From: Roseithermus sacchariphilus | Lineage (GTDB): Bacteria > Bacteroidota > Rhodothermia > Rhodothermales > MEBIC09517 | Direction of reading: 5' to 3' | Length of the DNA stretch: 64,000 nucleotides | Assembly (NCBI GenBank): GCA_003285105.1 | Contig: CP030158.1 | Coordinates: 787,447-851,446, forward strand | Shown here: one piece after another, positions 52,247 through 63,090 of the stretch | Layout: each line of letters opens with the position of its first letter | How positions within the stretch are numbered: the stretch's first letter is position 1 | Program-made: the position numbers and the translations under genes | Notes under the pieces: generated by a model | Database searches by the model: none | Seen by the model: only the letters and a program-made list of their open reading frames with translations | What the model was told of the DNA's origin: nothing

Positions 52247-53300
52247 CCACCGGCGTCAGCCGGGCCTCGATGTCGGCGCGGTGCGGTTCGAGCCAGGGGG
52301 GAAGCATGAGGCCGGTGCCGAGGGTGTCGGCGTCTTCGTCGACCAGGAAGCCGGGGCCGAGCGTCGCCAGCTCGACGATGTGGCCGTCGGGGTCGCGGGT
52401 GTAGATGCTCTTGAAGTAGACGCGGTCCATCACGGGCGAGACGGGGAGGCCGGCCTGCACGAGCCGCTCCCGCCACGCGCGTTGCTCGGCCTCGTCCTTC
52501 ACGGCCAGGGCGAAGTGGTGCGTCTGCCCGGCGCCGAGGCGGGCGCGGCGGGTCGTGTGCGGGTCGCGCTCGAAGTAGGTGACGAGCGTGCCGGGACGGC
52601 CCTGGTCATCGCCCCAGTACCAGTGTGCCGAGCCGGGGTCGTCGTAGTTGCTGGTCATCTTCACCCGCCGCAACCCGAGCAGGTCGCCGAAGAAGGCGTG
52701 TGTCCGTTCGATGTCCGCGCTGATGGCCGAGAGGTGGTGCATCCCGGCGTCCAGGCGCATGGCGTCGGTGATGGCCGGCACCGGCTCGGGCCACGTCTCG
52801 GCCTCGATGGCCGCCTGGTCGCGCGTGCCTTTCGCGTGCTCCGCGGGCGGCGTCTGCACCGTCGTGCCGAGCGCCTCCAGCGGCTCATCGACGGTGAACC
52901 CCGGCCCCTTCGTGGCGATCTCGACGACCTGCCCGTCGGGATCACGGAAGTAGATCGACGTGAAGTAGGTGCGGTCGTAGGGACCTCGGACAGCGATCCC
53001 GAGGTCCGTCAGGCGGCGCTTCCAGCGGAGCAGGGCGTCGCGGTCGGCCACGGTGAGAGCGAAGTGGTGAGTGCCCCCGATGCCGGGACGGCCCGGCGAG
53101 GCCCCGGGCCACTCGAAGAAGGTCACCAGCGAACCGGGCCGGGCGTCCTCGGTGCCGTAGTACAGATGGTAGCTGCCGGGGTCGTCGAAATTGACCGTCT
53201 TCTTGACCAGCCGCAGGCCGAGGACGCGGGTGTAGAAGTCGACGTTGCGCCGGGCGTCGGCCGTCACCAGCGTGATGTGATGCAATCCGTGTAGCTGCAT
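52203..53300 (-). CDS. Ring-cleaving dioxygenase, glyoxalase/VOC superfamily (PcpA/MhqO-like)
   Basis: 365 residues, two VOC domains. First: LHGLHHITLVTADARRNVDFYTRVLGLRLVKKTVNFDDP, then TSIYFRDPDGQVVEIAT. Second (from ~residue 185): DAGMHHLSAISADIERTHAFFG, ending KSIYTRDPDGHIVELATLGPGF. Metal ligands expected at His in GLHHI, His in GTHHF, Glu in VVEIA are all present. PcpA and MhqO open hydroquinones. The C-terminal codons overlap a 7-bp repeat module and differ from a usual end, so the original stop may have been altered. Confidence 0.87.
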   Translation of the reverse strand: MQLHGLHHITLVTADARRNVDFYTRVLGLRLVKKTVNFDDPGSYHLYYGTEDARPGSLVTFFEWPGASPGRPGIGGTHHFALTVADRDALLRWKRRLTDLGIAVRGPYDRTYFTSIYFRDPDGQVVEIATKGPGFTVDEPLEALGTTVQTPPAEHAKGTRDQAAIEAETWPEPVPAITDAMRLDAGMHHLSAISADIERTHAFFGDLLGLRRVKMTSNYDDPGSAHWYWGDDQGRPGTLVTYFERDPHTTRRARLGAGQTHHFALAVKDEAEQRAWRERLVQAGLPVSPVMDRVYFKSIYTRDPDGHIVELATLGPGFLVDEDADTLGTGLMLPPWLEPHRADIEARLTPVEAVSGQPPGGAAER

Positions 53301-53627
53301 GGCAGGCGCCTCTCGGGAAAGACGTCGTTATGTGAGGAAATCGGGGCGAGGAAATCAGGCCTTACGCCGGTGCGGACGCAGGGCTGCTGGCTGTGGGCTG
53401 CTGGCTGAACGCTGACGGCTGAACGCTGACGGCTGAAAGCCGCACGGCGGGGACGTCCCCGTATGAGGGACGGGAATCATACACACGAACCATTTATTTG
53501 TTCGAACGGATATCCGTCGATCAAGGGAGGTGCGACGGGCAAACGGGGCGGCCCATCGTGGCGCCCCGCTACGGGGGCACGGACCGGCGGGGGGCGCGCC
53601 TCCATCGTCCTCCGCCCCGCCGCATAC
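53301..53627. other. 327-bp gap with 7-bp repeats and a palindrome
   Basis: Region upstream of the dioxygenase. It contains words of the GCTGACG type at 53386-53440 (one orientation only) and a perfect 12-bp palindrome ACGGATATCCGT at 53506-53517, a possible regulator site. No gene. Confidence 0.5.
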
Positions 53628-55727
53628 TCAGGGCGACGCGGCCGGCTGCAACGCCCCCACGGCCACCCGGGGCAGGTCGACGAAGACGAGGCTGCCCTGT
53701 CCCGGTTCGCTCTCCACGTCGATGTGCCCGCCGTGCAGTTCGACGAGGTGCCGGGTGATGGCCAGCCCGAGGCCGGTCGATCCTTCGTTGCCCGTGGGCC
53801 GGGCCGAGAGGGGGCGGAACGGCTCGAACAGATGCCGGCGGTCCTCTTCGCTGAAGCCAGGCCCTTCGTCCCGCACCGCAAAGCGGACGACCCGCCCTCG
53901 CGACTCGACGCGCACTTCGATGGCCGAGCCCGGCGGTGCATACTTGACGGCGTTGCTGACCAGGTTGTCCATGATCTCCCGCAGCCGCTCCTGATCCGCC
54001 ACGACCATGGCCTCCGGTGCCGCAGCGATCAGTTCGATCCGTTGCTGCTTGAGCCGGGCCTGCGGTCGATGGGCCTGCACGACGCTTTCGGCCAGCGGGG
54101 CCATCGCCATCGGCCGGCGCCGCAGTTCGATCCGCCCGCTTTCGATAGCGGCCAGGCTGAGCAGGTCTTTCAGCAGGGCGACCATGTGCTCGGCGGCCGT
54201 ATCGGCCATGGCGGCGAACTCGCCCAGCGGGGAACCATCGAGCTCATCGGCCAGCTCCCGGGTAGCCACCTGAATGGTCGTGAGCGGGTTGCGCAGGTCG
54301 TGGGCGGCCATGCCGAGCAGCTGCGTCTTCAGCGCGCTGGTTTCCTGCAACATCTTCGTCTCCGCTTCGGCCCGCAGGGCATGCTCCCGGGCGGCCTGCT
54401 TCTCCCGGCGGAGGGTGCGGATCCGGTGGCCGAGGCCGAAGGAAAACAGCAGCGCCTCCAGCGCGGCTCCGGCCTGGACGCCGTACTTCGTCAGCGCGGT
54501 CGTGGGCAGCCATTGAAGCCAGGCGCCGGTGTAGAGCAAGACGCCCACGATGAACAGCGCGCACGCCAGAAGGAAGTAGCGGGCCGGTCGGTAGCCCTGT
54601 CGCATCGCGATGACGCTCGCTCCCATCGAGCACAGCGTCGTCGACGGGACGACCAGCGCCATCAGGCCCGTGGCCGGCGTCCAGTAGCCGGCCAGCCCCA
54701 GCACCACACCGATGCCGCTGAGCCCGATCAGCCCCTGGAGCACCCGGTGAATCCCCGGCGTCCACCGCCGGGTCTGCAAGAACGCCTGGCTGAACAGCAG
54801 ATACCAGATGCTGCCGATCGGCACGAGGAGGAACAGCCCGTCGGGCAGCGCTCGCCAGGCATCCGGCCAGGCAACCTCCTGCAGGTAGCCCCGCGACACG
54901 CCGAAGAAGGCCGTGAACGACAGCACGTAGAGGACATAGTAGAGGTAGCTCCGGTCGCGCACGGAGAGCAGGAGAAACAGGTTGTAGCCGGCCATGGCCA
55001 GCATGAACCCGAAGAAGAGCCCCTGCCCGAAGCGGCGGGTGCGGTCGGCTTCGAGCACCGGGGCCTGCGCGTGGAGCACCGGCGAGAGCACCTCCGCCGG
55101 ACGCCGATCGGACGAGGCGTAGGAGCCAAAGTCGTGGCGTACGCGCAGGTACACCGTCGTCGCCGTATCGGCGAGCGTCAGCGGCAACAGGGGAGGCAGG
55201 CCCACCGGCACGGGGCGCTCCCGGAGCGGCACGGTGAGGCCGGTGCGCAGGGCAACCCGGCCCCCCGCCTCGTCGCGGACGTAGGCGGTCACCTCATCGG
55301 CGAGCGTCTCCAGCAGCCAGGTCGTCCGGGCGTCGGCCGTCCGGGCGTCGGCCGTCCGGGCGTCGGCCGTCCGGGCGTCGGCCGTCCGGGCGTCGGCCGT
55401 CCGGGCGTCGGCCGTCCGGGCGTCGGCCGTCCGGAGCCGGACGCGCAGCCAGTAGGCAGCGGCCCCGGGCCGGAACGTAGCCTCGTCCAGCGGCCGAAAG
55501 CGCCGGTGCAGCGAGTCGGCCTGCACGGCGTCGAGCGTCCAGCGGCCGGTGGGGTCTTCCAGGATCTCCAGATACGGCTCCAGCGCCGGCGGCGTCGTGC
55601 CGTCCTGCAGCGTGAGCACCGCCTGCGCGCGGGCATACCCTGCCATCCCCGACAGCACCAGCGCCAGGATCCAGGCCCTCTTCCACCACCTGCCAGGCAG
55701 GACAACAGGGGAAAATATTTCCGTCAC
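53628..55727 (-). CDS. 7TMR-DISM sensor histidine kinase with in-frame pentapeptide expansion
   Basis: About 700 residues. Signal peptide (ILALVLSGMAGYARAQ), a periplasmic DISMED2-like beta-sandwich, seven membrane helices (e.g. GLFFGFMLAMAGYNLFLLLS, LYYVLYVLSFTAFFGVSRGYL), a coiled-coil linker, HisKA with phospho-His in LLGMAAHDLRNPLTTIQ, and HATPase with EIMDNLVSNAVKYAPPGSA, DEGPGFSEEDR and STGLGLAITRHL. A 15-bp tandem repeat inserts TADAR seven times in the sensory domain. Start uncertain: GTG at 55727 used; the longer frame begins with TTG at 55844. It follows another kinase gene on the same strand. Confidence 0.82.
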   Translation of the reverse strand: MTEIFSPVVLPGRWWKRAWILALVLSGMAGYARAQAVLTLQDGTTPPALEPYLEILEDPTGRWTLDAVQADSLHRRFRPLDEATFRPGAAAYWLRVRLRTADARTADARTADARTADARTADARTADARTADARTTWLLETLADEVTAYVRDEAGGRVALRTGLTVPLRERPVPVGLPPLLPLTLADTATTVYLRVRHDFGSYASSDRRPAEVLSPVLHAQAPVLEADRTRRFGQGLFFGFMLAMAGYNLFLLLSVRDRSYLYYVLYVLSFTAFFGVSRGYLQEVAWPDAWRALPDGLFLLVPIGSIWYLLFSQAFLQTRRWTPGIHRVLQGLIGLSGIGVVLGLAGYWTPATGLMALVVPSTTLCSMGASVIAMRQGYRPARYFLLACALFIVGVLLYTGAWLQWLPTTALTKYGVQAGAALEALLFSFGLGHRIRTLRREKQAAREHALRAEAETKMLQETSALKTQLLGMAAHDLRNPLTTIQVATRELADELDGSPLGEFAAMADTAAEHMVALLKDLLSLAAIESGRIELRRRPMAMAPLAESVVQAHRPQARLKQQRIELIAAAPEAMVVADQERLREIMDNLVSNAVKYAPPGSAIEVRVESRGRVVRFAVRDEGPGFSEEDRRHLFEPFRPLSARPTGNEGSTGLGLAITRHLVELHGGHIDVESEPGQGSLVFVDLPRVAVGALQPAASP
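55324..55428. repeat. 15-bp coding tandem repeat (TADAR x7) in histidine kinase
   Basis: Seven identical 15-bp units GTCCGGGCGTCGGCC, in frame, encoding TADAR repeats in the periplasmic sensing domain. Perfect DNA identity implies recent expansion. Confidence 0.92.
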
Positions 55728-55862
55728 GAGGGAAATCGTTGAAGTGATCGACGGCCGTGAGGCATCCCCTGCATCTCCCGATCTGGTCGCACACGGCAGA
55801 CGGAGCAGCGCGATCCGTGAAACGCCCGGCACGGGCAAACGCAATGCCGCGTCGCCGGACGG

Positions 55863-57290
<1,428 letters not shown>

Positions 57291-57516
57291 ACCAGACCAT
57301 CTTGCACCCATGCGCCCGGTGGCCACCGGTAACCGGAGTCTACCCGGCACCGGAATTCAGGTGGCGCAACAGGACGGATTGGAGATCGTCACGGGTGTGT
57401 CCCAAAGATGATACCACAAAATCGAGCGGCCACCGGTTCACGGCCCGGCGGCTTGCCTTTGCGACGCGCTCGCTGCATACTGGACGCGCCCCGCTTCTCA
57501 TCGCCCGGCCTTCGTC

Positions 57517-59649
57517 ATGCGCGGCATCGCCCTCCTGCTCCTGTTGCTGCTACCGGCCTGCGGGTCGGATGCGCCGTTCGACCTCACCGGCTGGACCACC
57601 TACGGCGGCGACGCCGGCAGCCATCAGTACTCGACCCTCGACCAGATCACCCCGGCCAACGTGCACCGGCTGGAGGTGGCCTGGACGTACCACACCGGCG
57701 ACGCCCGGGCCGACGACCGCTCGCAGATCCAGTGCAACCCCCTCATCGTCGACGGAACCCTCTACGGCACGTCGCCCGGCCTGAAGCTCTTTGCCCTCGA
57801 CGCCGCCACCGGCACCGAACGATGGGTGTTCGATCCCTTCGAAGGCGAGGACGACGGCCCCGGGCCGCTCGGCGTGAACCGGGGCGTCGTCTACTGGGCC
57901 GACGGCCCGGACCGCCGCATCCTCTTCACGGCGGGCAGCTGGCTCTACGCCATCGACGCCGCCACCGGCCGGCCCGTCTCCTCGTTCGGAACGGGCGGGC
58001 GTGTCAGCCTGAAGGAAGGCCTCGGCCGGAACGCCGATGACCTGTTCGTGATTGCCAACACGCCGGGCGCGCTCTACCGCGATCTGCTCATCCTGGGCTC
58101 GCGCGTCTCCGAAAACGCCGACGCCGCGCCGGGCCACCTCCGCGCCTATGACGTGCGCACGGGCGCGCTCGTCTGGCGCTTCCACACCATCCCGCAACCG
58201 GGCGAGTTCGGCTACGACACCTGGCCGGAGGACGCCTACACCTACATCGGCGGCGCCAACGCCTGGGCCGGCATGACCGTCGACCCCGACCGGGGTTGGG
58301 TCTTCGTCCCGACCGGCTCGGCCGCCTTCGACTTCTGGGGCGGCAACCGCAAAGGCCAGAACCTCTTCGCCAACACCCTCCTGGCCCTCGACGCCGCCAC
58401 CGGCCGCCGCATCTGGCACGTCCAGATCGTCCGGCACGACCTCTGGGACCGCGACCTGCCGGCGCCACCCAACCTCGTCACCGTCACCCACGGCGGCCGC
58501 CGCATCGACGCGGTGGCGCAGATCACCAAGTCCGGCCACGTCTTCCTGCTGGATCGGGAGACGGGCGAGTCGCTCTTTCCCGTCGAGGAGATCCCCGTGC
58601 CTCCGTCCGACCTGCGCGGCGAGGCCGCCTGGCCGACGCAGATCCTGCCCACGAAGCCCCCGCCCTTCGCCCGGCAGGTCTTCACCGAGGACCTCATCAC
58701 CGACCGCACCCCCGAGGCGCACGCCGCCGTCCGGTCACGCTGGGCGCAGGTCCGCTCCGGCGGTCCGTTCACCCCGCCCAGCACGCAGGGCACGGTGATC
58801 TTCCCCGGCTTCGACGGCGGCGGGGAGTGGGGCGGCGCGGCGTTCGACCCGGAGACGGGCTGGCTCTACGTCAACAGCAACGAGATGCCGTGGATTCTGA
58901 CCATGGTGGACCTCGCGCCGACGGAGGAGAACCGCGCTCCCGGCGCCCGGCTCTACGCGGCCAACTGCGCCGTCTGCCACGGCGCGGACCGGGCCGGGGA
59001 CACCGCCGGCGTCATCCCTTCGCTCCGCGACCTGGGCGACCGCCTCCAGCCGTCGGACGTCGCGCAGATCCTGCGGAGGGGGCAGGGCGTCATGCCGGCC
59101 TTCGGACACCTGACCCCGGCCGAGACGGAGGCGCTCATCGCCTTTCTGTTCGACCCGGAGGCCGCACACGCGCCGCCGGCCGATCCGCCGGAAGCGCCCG
59201 CGCTCACCGACCCGCGGGCCGTCCCCTACAGCCACACCGGCTACAACCGCTTCCTCGACCCGGACGGCTACCCGGCCGTCAAGCCGCCGTGGGGCACGCT
59301 CAACGCCATCGACCTGAACCGGGGTACGCTCGTCTGGCAGGTGCCGCTGGGCGAGTTCGAGGAACTGACCGCGCAGGGCCTGCCGAAGACGGGCACCGAG
59401 AACTACGGCGGGCCGGTCGTGACGGCCGGCGGCCTGGTGTTCATCGGGGCCTCGAAGGACGAGTATTTCCGGGCCTTCGACAAAACCACCGGGGAGGAAC
59501 TGTGGAAGGTGAAGCTGCCGGCCGGGGGCTATGCCACGCCGGCCACCTACGCACTCGACGGCAAGCAGTACGTCGTGATCGCGGCCGGGGGCGGTAAGAT
59601 GGGCACGCCCTCGGGCGATGCGTACGTGGCGTTCGCCCTGCCGGATTGA
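57517..59649 (+). CDS. PQQ-dependent dehydrogenase with fused cytochrome c domain, lipoprotein
   Basis: 710 residues. Lipobox LLLLPAC (Cys ~ residue 15), then an eight-bladed PQQ propeller (residues ~25-460: WTTYGGDAGSHQYSTLDQIT, TGRPVSSFGTGGRVSLKEG, IVRHDLWDRDLPAPPNLVTV), a cytochrome c domain inserted at ~470-550 with heme motif CAVCH and axial Met in QGVMPAFGHL, and the remaining propeller blades (LVFIGASKDEYFRAFDKTTG ... ATYALDGKQYVVIAAGGG). It resembles membrane-bound PQQ glucose/sugar dehydrogenases that pass electrons to the respiratory chain. No PQQ synthesis genes in the window. Confidence 0.9.
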   Translation: MRGIALLLLLLLPACGSDAPFDLTGWTTYGGDAGSHQYSTLDQITPANVHRLEVAWTYHTGDARADDRSQIQCNPLIVDGTLYGTSPGLKLFALDAATGTERWVFDPFEGEDDGPGPLGVNRGVVYWADGPDRRILFTAGSWLYAIDAATGRPVSSFGTGGRVSLKEGLGRNADDLFVIANTPGALYRDLLILGSRVSENADAAPGHLRAYDVRTGALVWRFHTIPQPGEFGYDTWPEDAYTYIGGANAWAGMTVDPDRGWVFVPTGSAAFDFWGGNRKGQNLFANTLLALDAATGRRIWHVQIVRHDLWDRDLPAPPNLVTVTHGGRRIDAVAQITKSGHVFLLDRETGESLFPVEEIPVPPSDLRGEAAWPTQILPTKPPPFARQVFTEDLITDRTPEAHAAVRSRWAQVRSGGPFTPPSTQGTVIFPGFDGGGEWGGAAFDPETGWLYVNSNEMPWILTMVDLAPTEENRAPGARLYAANCAVCHGADRAGDTAGVIPSLRDLGDRLQPSDVAQILRRGQGVMPAFGHLTPAETEALIAFLFDPEAAHAPPADPPEAPALTDPRAVPYSHTGYNRFLDPDGYPAVKPPWGTLNAIDLNRGTLVWQVPLGEFEELTAQGLPKTGTENYGGPVVTAGGLVFIGASKDEYFRAFDKTTGEELWKVKLPAGGYATPATYALDGKQYVVIAAGGGKMGTPSGDAYVAFALPD

Positions 59650-59670
59650 GGGATGGAGCCCCGCCGCCGC

Positions 59671-60009
59671 TCAGACGACGATCAGGCGGCGACCGTTGGA
59701 CAGGGTGATGACGTCCCCCGGACGGGGGCCGCCTCTGGCCTGCAAGGCTTCCAGCTCGCGGCGGCCCTGCGGGTCGTTCATGACCCGCTCGTAGTTGGCG
59801 GTGCGAGCGATGCGCGCGGCCTTTTTCTTCGGCTCCCGGGCCTCCGCCGCTCCCGCCGCTCCCGGCGCCGGCGGCAACGCCCGGGGCGGCAACGCCCGTA
59901 GGGACGCGGCACGCGCCGATGACGCCGGTGGGGGGGGCGTCGCGGGACGGAACAGCAGGGGGGCCAGCAGGATCAGAGCCGCCCCGACGATGATGAAAGC
60001 CAGTGCCAT
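59671..60009 (-). CDS. Small membrane-anchored protein with proline/alanine linker, unrecognised
   Basis: 112 residues. One N-terminal membrane helix (MALAFIIVGAALILLAPLLF), a Pro/Ala-rich linker with a repeat (RALPPRALPPAP), a charged segment (EPKKKAARIARTANYERVMNDPQGRRELEALQ) and a C-terminal GDVITLSNGRRLIVV that resembles a small beta-turn. Start 60009; the longer frame to 60093 is unlikely. No family recognised; convergent with the PQQ dehydrogenase gene. Confidence 0.6.
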   Translation of the reverse strand: MALAFIIVGAALILLAPLLFRPATPPPPASSARAASLRALPPRALPPAPGAAGAAEAREPKKKAARIARTANYERVMNDPQGRRELEALQARGGPRPGDVITLSNGRRLIVV

Positions 60010-60411
60010 TGAACGTACTTCGCTGCTGGTGCAGTCATCCTGAGTCCCAGAACGCCGGTTCGGCCCGGGCGCCGCGGCTCCCACCCCAACCAACGCCGGC
60101 GAGGCATCCCTTCGCCCCGCCGAAGCCCGGCCCCTGCTCCCGGTATCGACCGGCCGGCTGGAATCATGAACCGTAACCCGCCCGTCCCGTTTCTACGTCC
60201 TGTCTGAAATTTCTTTCAGCGTGCCGGACGGGTGTGGCCGTGCCGCTACCGGCCTGCGGGGGGCGTGCCAGACCACCCCGGCCCTGCTTGAAATGTTGCC
60301 CAAATCGCCCTGAATGACACGGCTCGCCGGGACTCGCCGCCTTCCGACACGTACAAGCGCCGCGCATACCCTTCCTCCCGACGCCCCTCCGCACTCATTC
60401 CCCGCTGCATC
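60010..60411. other. 402-bp divergent intergenic region
   Basis: Holds the promoters of the small membrane protein (left) and the DUF2760/Hsp70 operon (right). A compact hairpin CTGAAA-TTTC-TTTCAG lies at 60204-60219. No gene recognised; minus-strand ORFs here are shadows. Confidence 0.5.
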
Positions 60412-61062
60412 ATGGATCTCCAGAAACGGTTTGCAACGCAGGCCCTGATCATCACCCTGCTGTTCAACGCGGCGCTGCTGGCCCTGATCGTCGTCGTATG
60501 GGGCGTGCAGGGGTCCGTCCCGGCGCTGCTGGGCACCGGGCTGATCGTGACGCTGGCGCTGTGGGTGGCGTTGCGCCAGGCGGCCCGGCCGCTGCTCCGG
60601 CAGGCCGCCGGCGGGCCGGCAGCGCCGGAAGCCGTGACGCCGGCCTCGGCGCCGAAGCCCCTGCCCCGGCCCGAGCATCCCTACGAGGCCGCGGCCGTGC
60701 AGGTGCTGGCCCTGCTGCAACGCCAGGGGCGGCTGATCGACTTCCTGCAGGAAGACCTCCAGGCGTATGACGACGCCCAGATCGGCGCCGCCGTGCGAAG
60801 CGTCCACGATGGCTGCAAACGCGCCCTGGCCGAGATCGCCGATCTCGAACCCGTCCTCGACCAGGCCGAAGGCACCCGCGTCACGATCGAACCCGGCTTC
60901 GACGCCTACGCCATCCGGCTGACCGGCCACGTCGCCGGCGATCCGCCGTTCAGCGGCATCCTCCAGCACCGCGGCTGGCGCCTGACCCGCCTCGAACTGC
61001 CGGAAAAGCTGACGGCGGACCAGACGAAGATCGTCGCCCCCGCCGAGGTGGAGGTAGGGTGA
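60412..61062 (+). CDS. DUF2760 protein, first gene of the Hsp70 operon
   Basis: 216 residues. Two N-terminal membrane helices (ALIITLLFNAALLALIVVVWGV and SVPALLGTGLIVTLALWVAL), a Pro-rich linker, and a DUF2760 domain (~85-216: AAAVQVLALLQRQGRLIDFLQEDLQAYDDAQIGAAVRSVHDGCKRAL, PPFSGILQHRGWRLTRLELP, QTKIVAPAEVEVG). Genes of this family are typically next to Hsp70-like genes, as here (92 bp upstream of the first). Function unknown; the membrane anchor suggests it ties the Hsp70s to the inner membrane (inference). Confidence 0.85.
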   Translation: MDLQKRFATQALIITLLFNAALLALIVVVWGVQGSVPALLGTGLIVTLALWVALRQAARPLLRQAAGGPAAPEAVTPASAPKPLPRPEHPYEAAAVQVLALLQRQGRLIDFLQEDLQAYDDAQIGAAVRSVHDGCKRALAEIADLEPVLDQAEGTRVTIEPGFDAYAIRLTGHVAGDPPFSGILQHRGWRLTRLELPEKLTADQTKIVAPAEVEVG

Positions 61063-61091
61063 GGGGTGGCCGGCGGCCGGCTGCCGGCTCC

Positions 61092-61130
61092 GGGCTGCCG
61101 GCTCCTGATCGCTGACCGCTGACGGCTCAC
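61092..61130. repeat. Short run of GCTGACC/GCTGACG words
   Basis: CTGATCGCTGACCGCTGACGGC and flanking CCGGCTGCCGGCT words in the 92-bp gap between DUF2760 and Hsp70 genes; same 7-bp family as the larger modules, here with one arm only. Confidence 0.6.
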
Positions 61131-61154
61131 AGCTAAAGAACCCACAGCCAACCT

Positions 61155-62963
61155 ATGTCCAGATACATCATCGGCATCGACCTGGGGACCACGCATTGCG
61201 TGATGGCCTACACGCGCGCCGACGTACCCGACCATGAGGAGCCGGAGATCCGGCTGTTCGAGGTCCCCCAGGTGGTGAACCCCGGCGAGGTCCAGGCCCG
61301 GCCGCTGCTGCCCTCGTTCCTGCTGCTGCCCGGGCCGCACGACGTCCCGGAAGGAGGCCTGGCGCTGCCGTGGAAGGCCGACATGGACTATGCCGTGGGC
61401 GTTTACGCCCGCGAGCGCGGCGCCGAGCTTCCCGACCGGCTCGTGGCCTCGGCCAAGTCGTGGCTGAGCCACCGCGGCATCGACCGCACGGCCGCCATCC
61501 TGCCCTGGGACGCCCCCGAGGATGCCCGCAAGGTCTCCCCCGTCGACGCGGCGGCGCGCTACCTGGCGCACCTGCGCGATGCCTGGAACCACCGCATGGC
61601 CGGAGAGGACCCGGAGGCGCGGCTGGAAGATCAGGAGGTGTACCTCACCGTCCCCGCCTCGTTCGACGCCGTCGCCCGCGAGCTGACCGTGCAGGCCGCC
61701 CACCAGGCCGGGCTGCACCGGCTGACGCTGCTCGAAGAGCCACAGGCCGCCTTCTATGCCTGGATTGCCCACCAGCGGGAGACCTGGCGCGACGCCGTCA
61801 CGGTCGGGGAGTCGATCCTGGTCTGCGACGTCGGGGGCGGCACGTCGGACTTCAGCCTCATCGAGGTGGTGGAGGAAGACGGTTCCCTCGACCTGCGGCG
61901 GGTGGCCGTGGGCGAACACCTCATGCTCGGGGGCGACAACATGGACCTGACGCTGGCCTACGCCGTCCGCGGCAAGCTGGCGCAGCAGGGCACCCGGCTC
62001 GACGCCTGGCAGTTCCGGGCCCTCTGGCACCAGTGCCGCAAGGCCAAGGAAGCGCTGCTGGCCGACCCGTCGCGGGCGAGCGCGCCCATCGCGGTCCTCG
62101 GGCGGGGCTCGTCGCTCATCGGCGGCACGATCCGCACCGAGCTGACCCGCGCCGAGATCGAGCAGATCCTGGTGCAGGGCTTCTTCCCGGCCGTCGGCCC
62201 CGATGCCCGGCCGGAGCAGAAGCCGCGCGTCGGCGTGCGCGAGATGGGCCTGCCCTACGAAGCGGACCCGGCCATCACCCGTCACCTGGCGGCCTTCCTC
62301 GGACGGCAGAGCGGCGAAGGCCATGCCGTGGCATTCCCCTCGGCCGTGCTGTTCAACGGGGGCGTCATGAAGGCGGACGTGCTGCGGCAGCAGGTGCTCG
62401 ACGTGCTCCGCTCGTGGAGCGACGGGGCCGTCCGTGCATTGCCGGCGGCCGACCTCGACCAGGCCGTCGCCATCGGAGCCGCCTACTACGGCATCGCCCG
62501 GCAGGGCCGGGGCATCCGCATCCGCGCCGGCGTCCCGCGCACCTACTACATCGGCATCGAGAGCGCCATGCCCACCGTGCCCGGCGTCCCGACGCCGATG
62601 AACGCGCTGTGCGTCGTGCCCTTCGGCATGGAAGAAGGCACCCACGCCGAGATCCGCAACAAGGAGTTCGGCCTCGTCGTGGGCGAGCAGGCCGTCTTCC
62701 ACCTGCTCGCCTCCACCACGCGCAAGACCGACCCGGCCGGCGCCCTCGTCGAAGACTGGAGCGGCGAGATCGAGGAAGTCGCCACCATGGAGGCCACCCT
62801 CTCGTCCGACGACGATGCCGGCGGCAGCCTCCTGCCGGTCTGGCTCGAAAGCCGCGTCACCGAGATCGGCACGCTGGAGCTGTGGTGCGTCTCGAAAGCC
62901 AACCCGGACCGCCGCTGGAAGCTGGAGTTCAACATCCGGGAAACGGTCGAGAGCCCCGAATAA
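61155..62963 (+). CDS. Hsp70 family (DnaK-like) protein 1
   Basis: 602 residues. Actin-like ATPase core: phosphate-1 loop RYIIGIDLGTTHCVMAYTRA at the N-terminus, connect/phosphate-2 LVCDVGGGTSDFSLIEVVEE near residue 220, ALLEEPQAAFYAW-type connect helix (LTLLEEPQAAFYAWI), LFNGGVMKADVLR adenosine motif near residue 395. It lacks a canonical DnaK substrate-binding domain; the C-terminal ~150 residues (YIGIESAMPTVPG, LSSDDDAGGSLLPVWLESRV) form another beta-rich module. It is a divergent, DnaJ-independent Hsp70 relative found with DUF2760. Substrate unknown. Confidence 0.87.
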   Translation: MSRYIIGIDLGTTHCVMAYTRADVPDHEEPEIRLFEVPQVVNPGEVQARPLLPSFLLLPGPHDVPEGGLALPWKADMDYAVGVYARERGAELPDRLVASAKSWLSHRGIDRTAAILPWDAPEDARKVSPVDAAARYLAHLRDAWNHRMAGEDPEARLEDQEVYLTVPASFDAVARELTVQAAHQAGLHRLTLLEEPQAAFYAWIAHQRETWRDAVTVGESILVCDVGGGTSDFSLIEVVEEDGSLDLRRVAVGEHLMLGGDNMDLTLAYAVRGKLAQQGTRLDAWQFRALWHQCRKAKEALLADPSRASAPIAVLGRGSSLIGGTIRTELTRAEIEQILVQGFFPAVGPDARPEQKPRVGVREMGLPYEADPAITRHLAAFLGRQSGEGHAVAFPSAVLFNGGVMKADVLRQQVLDVLRSWSDGAVRALPAADLDQAVAIGAAYYGIARQGRGIRIRAGVPRTYYIGIESAMPTVPGVPTPMNALCVVPFGMEEGTHAEIRNKEFGLVVGEQAVFHLLASTTRKTDPAGALVEDWSGEIEEVATMEATLSSDDDAGGSLLPVWLESRVTEIGTLELWCVSKANPDRRWKLEFNIRETVESPE

Positions 62964-63007
62964 ACGGGCGAAGGACGATGTGCGAAGGGCGGGCTTCGGA
63001 GGCGGGT

Positions 63008-63050
63008 CCCCTTCCGTCCTTCGGCCTTCCGCCCTTCGGCCTTCCCCATC
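63008..63050. repeat. CTTCGGC/CTTCCGC 7-bp words between Hsp70 genes
   Basis: CCTTCGGCCTTCCGCCCTTC and neighbours form a near-tandem series in the 127-bp gap. Third 7-bp word family in the window. Confidence 0.55.
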
Positions 63051-63090
63051 TCTCATTCCCCTCTTTCCATTCGAAGATCGGCCATCGGAC

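Noticed and set aside
55727..55844. TTG start at 55844 for the 7TMR-DISM kinase
   Set aside because: TTG is a weak start and would place 60 residues before the signal peptide cleavage site; GTG 55727 is more plausible but still unproven.
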